NCBI GenBank assembly: GCA_020048595.1
Contig: JAIFMH010000294.1
Span: 1-8,947, forward strand
Source: Bacteroidota bacterium
GTDB lineage: Bacteria; Bacteroidota; Bacteroidia; Bacteroidales; UBA4417
Length of the DNA: 8,947 nt
Reading direction: 5' to 3'
The stretch's first letter is position 1. Each line of letters begins with the position of its first letter. Shown piece after piece: positions 1 through 6,039 of the stretch. Under the pieces are notes generated by a model, which was given only the letters and a program-made list of their open reading frames with translations, made no database searches and had not been told where the DNA came from. The translations under genes were made by a program, and so were the position numbers.

Positions 1-69
1 CCTAAATAAAAGCTGATGATTTTTTCAATTGATAAGCACCCAAAGCAGCAGACTCTACAATGAAATTAA

Positions 70-123
70 AATTCTAAGCGATTGTTTTTGATTGCATATC
101 ATATCAAGCTTAAAAACAGAATT
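70..123 (-). terminator. Possible terminator hairpin after parE (weak)
   Basis: Directly after the parE stop codon, bases 119-123 and 108-112 can pair with 70-74 and 75-79, giving ten base pairs interrupted by a six-base bulge (113-118) around a long loop. On the minus strand the 3' arm runs into a T-rich stretch (GAATTTTAATTTC). The stem is AT-rich with no clean T-run, so this is only a candidate. Bases 1-69 show nothing else I can name. Confidence 0.2.
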
Positions 124-124
124 A

Positions 125-1993
125 TCAAGCTACTTCTTCCAGTATCTTCTCTTCTATTTCACCGTCATTGCGCAGATTATCAATGATAAACAACTGGCGT
201 TCAGGAGTATTACTTCCCATGTAGAACGAAAGAATGCCATCAATTTCGGAAAGATGTTTCAGAATAACAGGGTCGAGACGAATAGAAGCCCCGATAAAAT
301 GGCGGAATTCGTCTGGTGAAATCTCGCCTAAGCCTTTAAAACGGGTAATTTCAGGGCTTGGACCAAGTTCTTTAAGAGCATCCTGCCGTTCTTGTTCGGA
401 GTAGCAGTAATTGGTTTTCTTTTTGTTGCGTACCCTGAAAAGCGGAGTCTGTAAAATGTAAACATGGCCGGATTTCACCAGGTCAGGAAAAAACTGCAGA
501 AAGAAAGTGAGCAATAACAGGCGGATATGCATTCCATCCACATCGGCATCGGTAGCTATTACAATATTGTTGTACCTGAGATTTTCAATGTCGTCCTCAA
601 TATTCAATGCAGACTGCAGGAGATTGAATTCCTCATTTTCGTAAACAACTTTTTTTGATTTCCCATAGCAATTCAGTGGTTTGCCCTTTAAACTGAAAAC
701 CGCTTGCGTATTTACATCACGCGATTTGGTAATGGAACCACTGGCTGAATCGCCCTCGGTGATAAACAGAGTTGTTTCGAGGCGTCTCTGTTCATTGGTA
801 TTATAATGAAGGCGGCAGTCACGGAGCTTTTTATTGTGAAGACTGACTTTCTTAACGCTTTCTTTGGCAAGTTTTTTAATATTTGCCATTTCCTTACGCT
901 CTTTTTCCGATTGCAGAATTTTACGGTAAAGCGCTTCGGCAGTATCCGAATTCATATGAAGGAAGTTATCAAGTTTCTTCTTAAGAATATCGGTAATAAA
1001 CTTATTTATTGTAACACCGCCCGGTTCAATATGCTGAGATCCGAGTTTGGTTTTGGTTTGTGATTCAAATAAGGGTTCGCTGACTTTTATACTTACTGCA
1101 GCAACAATGGAAGACCGGATATCGCTGTATTCAAATTCTTTACCGAAAAATTCGCGTATAGTTTTTACAAGCGCATCGCGGAAAGCAGCCAGGTGAGTTC
1201 CACCTTGCGTAGTATGCTGACCGTTAACAAACGAATAATATTCTTCGCCATATTGCTTGGCACTGTGTGTGAAAGCACATTCAAAATCTTCATCCTTTAT
1301 ATGAATGATCGGATAATTGACAGGGCTCCCGTTATTGGTTTTTTCAAGCATATCGAGCAAACCATTCTTCGCAAGGAAGCGTTGTCCGTTGAAAATTATT
1401 GTTAATCCATTGTTGAGGAAACAATAATTCCACAACATTTGCTCAATATATTCTTTTAAAAAATGATAATTACCAAATAACTGTGCATCAGGAACAAAGG
1501 TGATAAGCGTTCCGTTCCTGAGATCGGTTGGCTGATCCCCTGATTCGCTGATCAGTTCTCCCTGCCTGAATTCAACTATATTAGTGTGCCCTTCGCGGAT
1601 AGCCTGAGCAGTGAATGAACTTGAAAGTGCGTTTACAGCTTTGGTACCAACACCATTGAGTCCAACTGCTTTTTTAAACACCTTCGAATCGTATTTAGCA
1701 CCGGTATTTATCTGCGAAACACATTCAACCAGTTTTCCAAGTGGAATTCCACGGCCATAGTCACGTATTGTGACCAGATGTTCCTTGATCGTAACTTCAA
1801 CATTGCGGCCATGTCCCATTGTGAACTCATCGATACAGTTATCAATAACTTCCTTGATCAGAACATAAATACCATCGTCGTGCGATGATCCGTCGCCTAA
1901 TTTACCGATATACATACCGGGGCGAAGCCTGATATGTTCTTTCCAGTCGAGTGACCGGATACTCTCTTCGTTATAATTTCCAGTAGTGTCCAT
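125..1993 (-). CDS. parE: DNA topoisomerase IV subunit B (ATPase/TOPRIM subunit)
   Basis: Cytoplasmic type IIA topoisomerase subunit. With ParC it passes one DNA duplex through another, using ATP, to decatenate and relax chromosomes. The 622-residue protein is full length for ParE and lacks the large insertion of some GyrB proteins. Visible in order: GHKL ATPase with EVIDN (48-52, Glu48 the likely base and Asn52 the Mg ligand), DYGRGIP (78-84) and the ATP lid GLNGVGTK (111-118); transducer with the QTK motif (312-314); TOPRIM with TEGDSA (412-417, Glu413) and DADVDG (482-487), the metal-binding acids; then RFKGLGE (551-557). The early SIRSLDWKEHIRLRPGMYIG stretch is typical of Bacteroidota ParE rather than GyrB. 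The ATG start lies ten bases after a TAnnTTTG box. A parC partner is not visible and could lie beyond the left edge. GyrB is the main alternative and is less likely. Confidence 0.93.
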   Translation of the reverse strand: MDTTGNYNEESIRSLDWKEHIRLRPGMYIGKLGDGSSHDDGIYVLIKEVIDNCIDEFTMGHGRNVEVTIKEHLVTIRDYGRGIPLGKLVECVSQINTGAKYDSKVFKKAVGLNGVGTKAVNALSSSFTAQAIREGHTNIVEFRQGELISESGDQPTDLRNGTLITFVPDAQLFGNYHFLKEYIEQMLWNYCFLNNGLTIIFNGQRFLAKNGLLDMLEKTNNGSPVNYPIIHIKDEDFECAFTHSAKQYGEEYYSFVNGQHTTQGGTHLAAFRDALVKTIREFFGKEFEYSDIRSSIVAAVSIKVSEPLFESQTKTKLGSQHIEPGGVTINKFITDILKKKLDNFLHMNSDTAEALYRKILQSEKERKEMANIKKLAKESVKKVSLHNKKLRDCRLHYNTNEQRRLETTLFITEGDSASGSITKSRDVNTQAVFSLKGKPLNCYGKSKKVVYENEEFNLLQSALNIEDDIENLRYNNIVIATDADVDGMHIRLLLLTFFLQFFPDLVKSGHVYILQTPLFRVRNKKKTNYCYSEQERQDALKELGPSPEITRFKGLGEISPDEFRHFIGASIRLDPVILKHLSEIDGILSFYMGSNTPERQLFIIDNLRNDGEIEEKILEEVA

Positions 1994-2003
1994 AATATGC
2001 AGG

Positions 2004-2011
2004 CAAATATA
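2004..2011 (-). promoter_or_regulatory. parE promoter, Bacteroidota -7 box TATATTTG
   Basis: TATATTTG on the minus strand matches the Bacteroidota sigma-ABfr -7 consensus TAnnTTTG exactly and ends ten bases before the parE ATG. No TTTG-like -33 box sits 19-21 bases upstream, so only half of the promoter is recognisable. A start point a few bases after the box would give a very short leader. A small dyad (AATCC at 2016-2020, GGATT at 2027-2031) lies in the spacer and could be a repressor site, but five base pairs is close to chance in such DNA. Confidence 0.5.
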
Positions 2012-2116
2012 AATTAATCCCTAAAAGGATTGTATGCATTTTAGCAGAAGTTATTAATGAGTTTTGCACAGGTAATGCAATGTCGGAAGGCGGATATCGG
2101 AAAATCATATATCTGA

Positions 2117-2203
2117 ATCAGGATACATGAAATGTCTTTCGACATTTGAAAAAAATGGGATTCCCCATGTAATCCACTTAATATAAAAGAGTTATATCCT
2201 GAT
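2117..2203 (-). other. Nested inverted repeats that could fold as a branched RNA
   Basis: A perfect 9-bp inverted repeat (ATCAGGATA at 2117-2125, TATCCTGAT at 2195-2203) encloses two smaller perfect hairpins: AAATGTC/GACATTT (2130-2147) and ATGGG/CCCAT (2155-2168). Read on the minus strand, the first has a GAAA tetraloop closed by C-G, a classic stable GNRA loop, which favours minus-strand RNA. Together they would make a multibranch junction. The outer right arm also lies in the loop of a competing 6-bp stem (2187-2192 with 2206-2211), so two exclusive folds are possible. It lies 145 bases past the CAP-SPOR stop and 106 bases upstream of the parE -7 box. It could be a 3'-UTR structure, a small RNA, a leader of a longer parE transcript, or chance. 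I recognise no known RNA family. Confidence 0.4.
2149..2168 (-). terminator. Candidate intrinsic terminator for the CAP-SPOR gene
   Basis: On the minus strand a 5-bp stem ATGGG/CCCAT with a four-base loop runs straight into seven T (2155 down to 2149). This is the shape of a Rho-independent terminator, though the stem is short and has only three G-C pairs. It would end transcripts of the CAP-SPOR gene about 180 bases after its stop codon and separate them from parE. Confidence 0.35.
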
Positions 2204-2230
2204 GCACTCTTAATCAATTTTTATTTTCCA

Positions 2231-2246
2231 TATCTATCCATAGATA
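2231..2246. repeat. Short dyad TATCTAT-CC-ATAGATA
   Basis: Seven-base perfect inverted repeat with a two-base centre. The tight centre suits a protein-binding dyad better than an RNA hairpin. It lies about 100 bases downstream of the CAP-SPOR stop and far from the parE start, so no role can be assigned. It is AT-rich and could be chance. Confidence 0.3.
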
Positions 2247-2347
2247 GATTGAAAGAAGGATTAAGCGCTCGCTGATTTTTTTCTCAATCTGTTTCAAGCC
2301 GGGATTCTCTTCCTGAAATAATTTACAATACCTCCCAAAGAATCACT

Positions 2348-3349
2348 TTATTTCTTATAAACCCAGATCCCCGGAAATGTTTCCTTCAATTCATTTTTTC
2401 GCTGGGTAGCTTTCTCCGGATTATCAAATGATGAGATTGCGATACGATATACAGTTCCTTCAAGTATAAACGCATTCGTGTAGCCTTTCGAGATGATTTT
2501 TTTTAATTCCGTCTTCGCATCTTCCGCCGTTTTCAGGCTGCTTATAATAAGGTAGTATTTTATGCCAGTAGCATTTGCGGTTGGTTTATTACTTTGACCA
2601 GGTACCGTTTTTTCCGTTTGTTTTGGAGTATTTTGAGTTACAGGCTTTGGAGTAGCTGCAGCATCCGGCTTTCCACTATTTTTTTCTTTCACTACAGGCT
2701 TGGTGGTTACAGCTGTTTTGCTTGCCGGTTGCTGAACTGAAACATTATTTACTTCTTTATCATCACCTGATTCCGAATCTGGTTTATCTCCAAGCCAAAG
2801 CACAGCGTAACCATCTTTTATTCCAACTCCGATTGCTTTCCACTGATACGCTTTCCACTTTGAACGGCTTAGTATCATATCTGCAGATGCTTCTACATCA
2901 CGCCATAATTCAGCGGCTTCAACAGCAGTAGCATTTTCTTCGCCCCAATAAATCAGTTCATATCCATCGCCGGGATAGCCTGTAATTTCCCTGGGTTTTG
3001 ATTTCATGCATTGGATTCCGAAAACTTCTTTGGTGTTGCAGCATGATGTCCATTTACCTGATCCGCTCCAACTATGCAGACTACACCCTTTATCCTGAGG
3101 CTTCCATTTAATAAGATCAGCAATATGAGTTTGCGCAACAATGCATAAATCCTTTGACAAAGGAATAGATGAAAGTTTATTCTGCCTGCGGAAGTCATTG
3201 ATCATATTAAATAAAATGGATTCATCCTGAGTTAATCCTTTCAGTATGGAATCATTGCCACTGGCTATATTGGAATTATTGCCTGCGTAAACCGGAAATA
3301 CCAATACCAGCAGCAGGAAATATAGTAGCAAATATTTACTCTTAAGCAT
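2348..3349 (-). CDS. Exported CAP-domain protein with C-terminal SPOR domain
   Basis: A 333-residue exported protein. Residues 1-22 are a signal peptide (Lys-rich start, long Leu-rich core, VYA before the predicted cut at 22/23). Residues about 40-188 form a CAP (SCP/PR-1/YkwD-like) domain: FNMINDFRRQNKL, LHSWSGSG with His92, GYELIYWGEEN with Glu137/Glu138, and a closing GVGIKDGYAVLWLG. A Thr/Pro/Lys-rich, probably disordered linker (190-262) leads to a SPOR domain (264-333, YYLIISSLKTAEDAKTELKK and YRIAISS). SPOR domains bind glycan strands stripped of stem peptides, often at division sites, so the protein probably sits on periplasmic peptidoglycan. The CAP position that usually carries the second His (W..S.gH) reads EASAD, so the typical His pair looks incomplete. 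Five Cys (69, 89, 103, 104, 114) could form disulphides. The biochemical role of bacterial CAP domains is mostly unknown. It appears to be transcribed alone. Confidence 0.85.
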   Translation of the reverse strand: MLKSKYLLLYFLLLVLVFPVYAGNNSNIASGNDSILKGLTQDESILFNMINDFRRQNKLSSIPLSKDLCIVAQTHIADLIKWKPQDKGCSLHSWSGSGKWTSCCNTKEVFGIQCMKSKPREITGYPGDGYELIYWGEENATAVEAAELWRDVEASADMILSRSKWKAYQWKAIGVGIKDGYAVLWLGDKPDSESGDDKEVNNVSVQQPASKTAVTTKPVVKEKNSGKPDAAATPKPVTQNTPKQTEKTVPGQSNKPTANATGIKYYLIISSLKTAEDAKTELKKIISKGYTNAFILEGTVYRIAISSFDNPEKATQRKNELKETFPGIWVYKK

Positions 3350-3465
3350 ACTTTGTTGATCTGAATTTTATAATTATTGGCTAAAGTACTAAAAATCCTG
3401 TAGCTCCTGCTATTGTTCATTAAAGAATGAAAATAAACAGTAAAAGCCCTGTGCTGTGGGATTTC

Positions 3466-3741
3466 CTACTTTTTAATCATAGTAAAGAAATGTTGCAATT
3501 CAGCTTTCTTCTCCTTCGACAGATTATGCCATCGTATACCTTCAACAGCACCTTCCAGGGCACACAACTTACTATAACATGCGTCAGCATCAATGGCTTT
3601 AATCCTGATAAAGGCCTGGATAGCACCTGTTTCAAGAAGATCATCCGGAGAATTAATTCCTGATTCCCTCAACAAATCAGCGAGAACGCCGCCAATGTTG
3701 GGTAAATCCTCCAGTTTAGGAGTTGTATCTGTATGCTTCAT
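3466..3741 (-). CDS. Stand-alone TfoX/Sxy C-terminal-domain protein
   Basis: A 91-residue protein made almost wholly of the TfoX C-terminal domain (PF04994 type): LPNIGGVLADLLRESGI (13-29), a helix-hairpin-helix-like start, then DDLLETGAIQAFIRIKA and the family signature ALEGAVEGIRWH (61-72). In gammaproteobacteria the full TfoX/Sxy protein is a competence coactivator whose N-terminal domain is a separate unit. Here the N domain is absent, and competence should not be assumed. A small DNA- or protein-binding role is an inference. The ATG at 3741 follows an AT-rich leader with no clear Shine-Dalgarno. The gene is divergent from the methyltransferase and lies 116 bases upstream of the CAP-SPOR gene, with no clear terminator between. 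Confidence 0.82.
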   Translation of the reverse strand: MKHTDTTPKLEDLPNIGGVLADLLRESGINSPDDLLETGAIQAFIRIKAIDADACYSKLCALEGAVEGIRWHNLSKEKKAELQHFFTMIKK

Positions 3742-3796
3742 AATGAACTTTTTAGATATTCCATTTGCTACATTCAGTGCAAAAGCATTAAAGATA

Positions 3797-3828
3797 TTTC
3801 CAAAAATTCAGGTGAATTACTAAGTTTG
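3797..3828 (+). promoter_or_regulatory. Methyltransferase promoter, TTTC-20 bp-TAAGTTTG
   Basis: TAAGTTTG (3821-3828) matches the Bacteroidota -7 box TAnnTTTG exactly. TTTC (3797-3800), one base off the -33 box TTTG, sits 20 bases upstream, within the usual spacing. Transcription would begin a few bases after 3828. A GTG at 3828 would then not be in the message, so this site favours the ATG at 3846 as the start. Confidence 0.55.
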
Positions 3829-3845
3829 TGCAAAATCTGTTACCA

Positions 3846-4601
3846 ATGAATTTAAGACCAGGCAATTTGCTCTACGGGTATCTGCAATTGATGCAATACA
3901 GTATTCACGGGGCAATGATGCACTATAAGTTAAAACAAATTTCGCCTCAGATAAAAGGACGCTGGCTTGATATTGGAGCTGGAGATCAACCTTATAAAAA
4001 ATATTTTGCCGGAGCAGATGAATATTTAACTACAAATACAAAAAGGCATTATCTCCCTGAAGACCTTGAAGAAATTGAAAAACTTACAACATATTGGATC
4101 GAAGACGGGAAACAGCTTCCGCTACCTGATAATTCATTAGATGGTGTAGCCTGTTTCCAGGTTTTATCTGTAATTGACAAACCCGAAGATTTTTTCAGGG
4201 AAATCAGCAGGATTTTAAAACCCGGCGGGAAACTGATTCTCACCACTGATTTCCTGTATCCTGTATGGAGCAAAGAGGACAGATACCGTCATACTGCTTT
4301 TAACCTCAGGCAACTAGCAGAATCGAACGGATTCATCGTAGAAGCAGTTGAAAGTTTTGGCGGATTTGGTTCAGCTGTACACGAACTGCAAATGCGGTTT
4401 ATGCGGTCGTTTCCTGAGATATGGAAACAAAAAACCACCTTATCCAAGATGGTTTCTGCAATTCCATATATAATTCTTTTGGTTATACTTCCGATTTTAA
4501 ACCTGTCCGGAAGGCTGATTTTTCAGATTGAGAAAAAATGTTCATGGAATACCAATTTTACATTTAACCTGATCCTCAAAGCATTAAAAAAGCCTTCCTG
4601 A
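3846..4601 (+). CDS. SAM-dependent methyltransferase, class I, with C-terminal hydrophobic segment
   Basis: A 251-residue Rossmann-fold methyltransferase (Methyltransf_11 type). Numbered from the ATG at 3846: SAM-binding motif I LDIGAGDQP (41-49), LPLPDNSLDGVACFQ (91-105) as the motif II/III region, and ILKPGGKLILTT (123-134) as the strand after the KPGG turn. A hydrophobic run (about 205-225, AIPYIILLVILPILNLSG) suggests a membrane anchor or contact, as in methyltransferases acting on lipid-linked or surface glycans. The substrate cannot be read from sequence. An in-frame GTG at 3828 would add six residues, but it overlaps the -7 box, so I prefer the ATG. It is convergent with the peptidase at the end of the glycan operon, four bases apart, and divergent from the TfoX-like gene. 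Quinone or small-molecule methylation is an alternative role. Confidence 0.85.
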   Translation: MNLRPGNLLYGYLQLMQYSIHGAMMHYKLKQISPQIKGRWLDIGAGDQPYKKYFAGADEYLTTNTKRHYLPEDLEEIEKLTTYWIEDGKQLPLPDNSLDGVACFQVLSVIDKPEDFFREISRILKPGGKLILTTDFLYPVWSKEDRYRHTAFNLRQLAESNGFIVEAVESFGGFGSAVHELQMRFMRSFPEIWKQKTTLSKMVSAIPYIILLVILPILNLSGRLIFQIEKKCSWNTNFTFNLILKALKKPS

Positions 4602-4607
4602 ATGCTT
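4579..4607. terminator. Possible shared terminator dyad at the convergent gene ends
   Basis: AAGCATT (4579-4585) and AATGCTT (4601-4607) form a perfect 7-bp inverted repeat spanning both stop codons of the convergent genes, with a 15-base loop. The gap between the genes is only four bases, so any hairpin must lie in coding sequence. No T-run follows on either strand (six T lie inside the loop on the minus strand), so termination here is doubtful. Confidence 0.25.
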
Positions 4608-6039
4608 ACTTGAACGTTTGTATATACGCTTTTGTATTCTGTAAGGAATGAATTTTCTGAAATGGAATTGCAGGCAAAGATTCGGCTGATCGTATAAAAT
4701 TTTGCATATACCGCTGAAGTTCCACCATCCCTTTAAAGTTGATGAATTCAGTATCGTCATTAGGTGTGTGGTAATCAGGGTGTAAACCTGTAGTAAAATA
4801 CATAACCGGGATTTCTTTTTTGAGGAAAGGAGCATGATCCGAAAACGCCGGAGCGCCATTTATTTTCCTTATCGAAAAATCAGGATGCTGAATACTATCC
4901 AGGAACTGATCCCATACATGAGATGATGCAACACCGATTGCGCTGATTGTATCGCCCTGGCAACCGAGCCTGCCAACCATGTCCATGTTGAGCATGTACA
5001 AAATAGTATCATTGTTGACCCATGACCTGGTACAGAAAGCTTTTGATCCAAAAAGGCCCTTTTCTTCGGCACTGAAAGCGGCAAAAATATAATTATACTT
5101 TAAACTTTTTGCATCTTTAGCCCAACGGGCAAGTTCGAGCAACGCTGCTGTTCCGCTGGCATTATCATCAGCTCCGTTATGGATCTGCAGTGTTTTGTCT
5201 CCACCAGTGCGGCTCTTTGTTATCCCTACGTGATCGTAATGAGCACCTATCACCACAGTTTTAGCTGATTTGTTATCAATCCAGCCTATGACATTGGCAG
5301 GTTTTGAAACAGTACGGTCGATTTCGACTGATAATGTGCATGTTCCGGTAGAAATCTTACTTATTTTATTGTAAGGTAGCCGGGCGAGGTAAACAACCGG
5401 GACTGTCAATGATTCGGTAAATGGCGAGCCAAACAATACATCTTCAGTTGTTTTTCGCGAGCTGTTGTGAAGAATAACGCCTACTCCACCTTGCTTCACC
5501 ACTGATTTAACCAGGTAAATTATATCTTCAGGCAGTACCTCATTTCCATCTTTTCGTGAGCCGGAAGCTATATCGATAATTACTATTTTTCCAGCGACAT
5601 CATAAGCTTTTTCTTTTTGGGTAGATCCTGGAATTCCTTTGCCAATATTAATAAATGGGGCGGTTACATTTCCCTGGGATGACAAATCAGTTGCGCCGAA
5701 CTCTTCTTTATGCTTAAAAACAATATTCTCGATCCTGAGTTTTGCGTCTTTATAGATAACAGGATAATTCATCCGGAACCGGCTGAGGTAGGAGCCTGTG
5801 CTGTCGCCTTTTGGCAATAAACCAATCTGAAGCATTTGCTTTGCAATGTAATCTGCAGCCATTTGCTCCCCTATTGTTCCGGCTTCACGGCCTTTGAAGG
5901 AATCTGAAGCCAGTATAAAAACATCGCGATACATCCTTGCTTCCGATGCGGAATCATAAATGGATTGCTGAGCATTTGCATTTCCGCAAAATAGCAGACC
6001 AAACGTGAAAACCAGAAGGGGAAGGTTTATTTTTATCAT
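4606..6039 (-). CDS. Exported M28-family zinc aminopeptidase with PA domain
   Basis: A 477-residue exported di-zinc peptidase. Residues 1-23 are a signal peptide (core LPLLVFTFGLLF, ANA before the predicted cut at 23/24). The Cys at 18 lacks a proper lipobox, so a soluble periplasmic or secreted form is likely. A PA domain fills about 120-245 and can shape substrate access. The catalytic domain keeps the full M28 set: GAHYDHVG (His267), GADDNASG (Asp291), SAEEKGLFGS (Glu325 base, Glu326 ligand), NMDMVGR (Asp353) and YHTPNDD (His424). Members remove N-terminal residues or cut short peptides, and the exact specificity is not readable here. Its ATG overlaps the TGA of the formyltransferase-propeller gene (ATGA, 6036-6039), so it is the translationally coupled last gene of the operon. 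That it serves the glycan pathway is unproven; it may simply ride along. Confidence 0.9.
   Translation of the reverse strand: MIKINLPLLVFTFGLLFCGNANAQQSIYDSASEARMYRDVFILASDSFKGREAGTIGEQMAADYIAKQMLQIGLLPKGDSTGSYLSRFRMNYPVIYKDAKLRIENIVFKHKEEFGATDLSSQGNVTAPFINIGKGIPGSTQKEKAYDVAGKIVIIDIASGSRKDGNEVLPEDIIYLVKSVVKQGGVGVILHNSSRKTTEDVLFGSPFTESLTVPVVYLARLPYNKISKISTGTCTLSVEIDRTVSKPANVIGWIDNKSAKTVVIGAHYDHVGITKSRTGGDKTLQIHNGADDNASGTAALLELARWAKDAKSLKYNYIFAAFSAEEKGLFGSKAFCTRSWVNNDTILYMLNMDMVGRLGCQGDTISAIGVASSHVWDQFLDSIQHPDFSIRKINGAPAFSDHAPFLKKEIPVMYFTTGLHPDYHTPNDDTEFINFKGMVELQRYMQNFIRSAESLPAIPFQKIHSLQNTKAYIQTFK

Larger units (their letters stand above)
1994..2347. other. 354-base non-coding stretch between the CAP-SPOR gene and parE
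   Basis: Long gap between two minus-strand genes. It holds the parE -7 box (2004-2011), a nested inverted-repeat element (2117-2203), a hairpin followed by seven T on the minus strand (2149-2168), an alternative stem (2187-2192 with 2206-2211) and a short dyad (2231-2246). No reading frame longer than about 20 codons with a plausible start was found here. I see no tRNA, no recognisable riboswitch class and no mobile-element end. Confidence 0.7.

Noticed and set aside
2127..2186. 19-codon plus-strand frame starting with ATG in the spacer upstream of parE
   Set aside because: Short, overlaps the inverted repeats and has no supporting start signal. A frame this long is expected by chance.
3381..3388. 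TACTTTAG upstream of the CAP-SPOR gene as a -7 promoter box
   Set aside because: One mismatch to TAnnTTTG and no TTTG-like -33 box at the right distance. In AT-rich DNA such near matches are common.
3461..3492. Hairpin at the end of the TfoX-like gene as a terminator
   Set aside because: Only four good pairs plus G-U pairs, overlapping the coding end, with no T-run after it on the minus strand.
5977..6039. Lipoprotein signal in the M28 peptidase (Cys18)
   Set aside because: The residue before Cys18 is Phe, which does not fit a lipobox. The ANA site after residue 23 fits ordinary signal peptidase I better.
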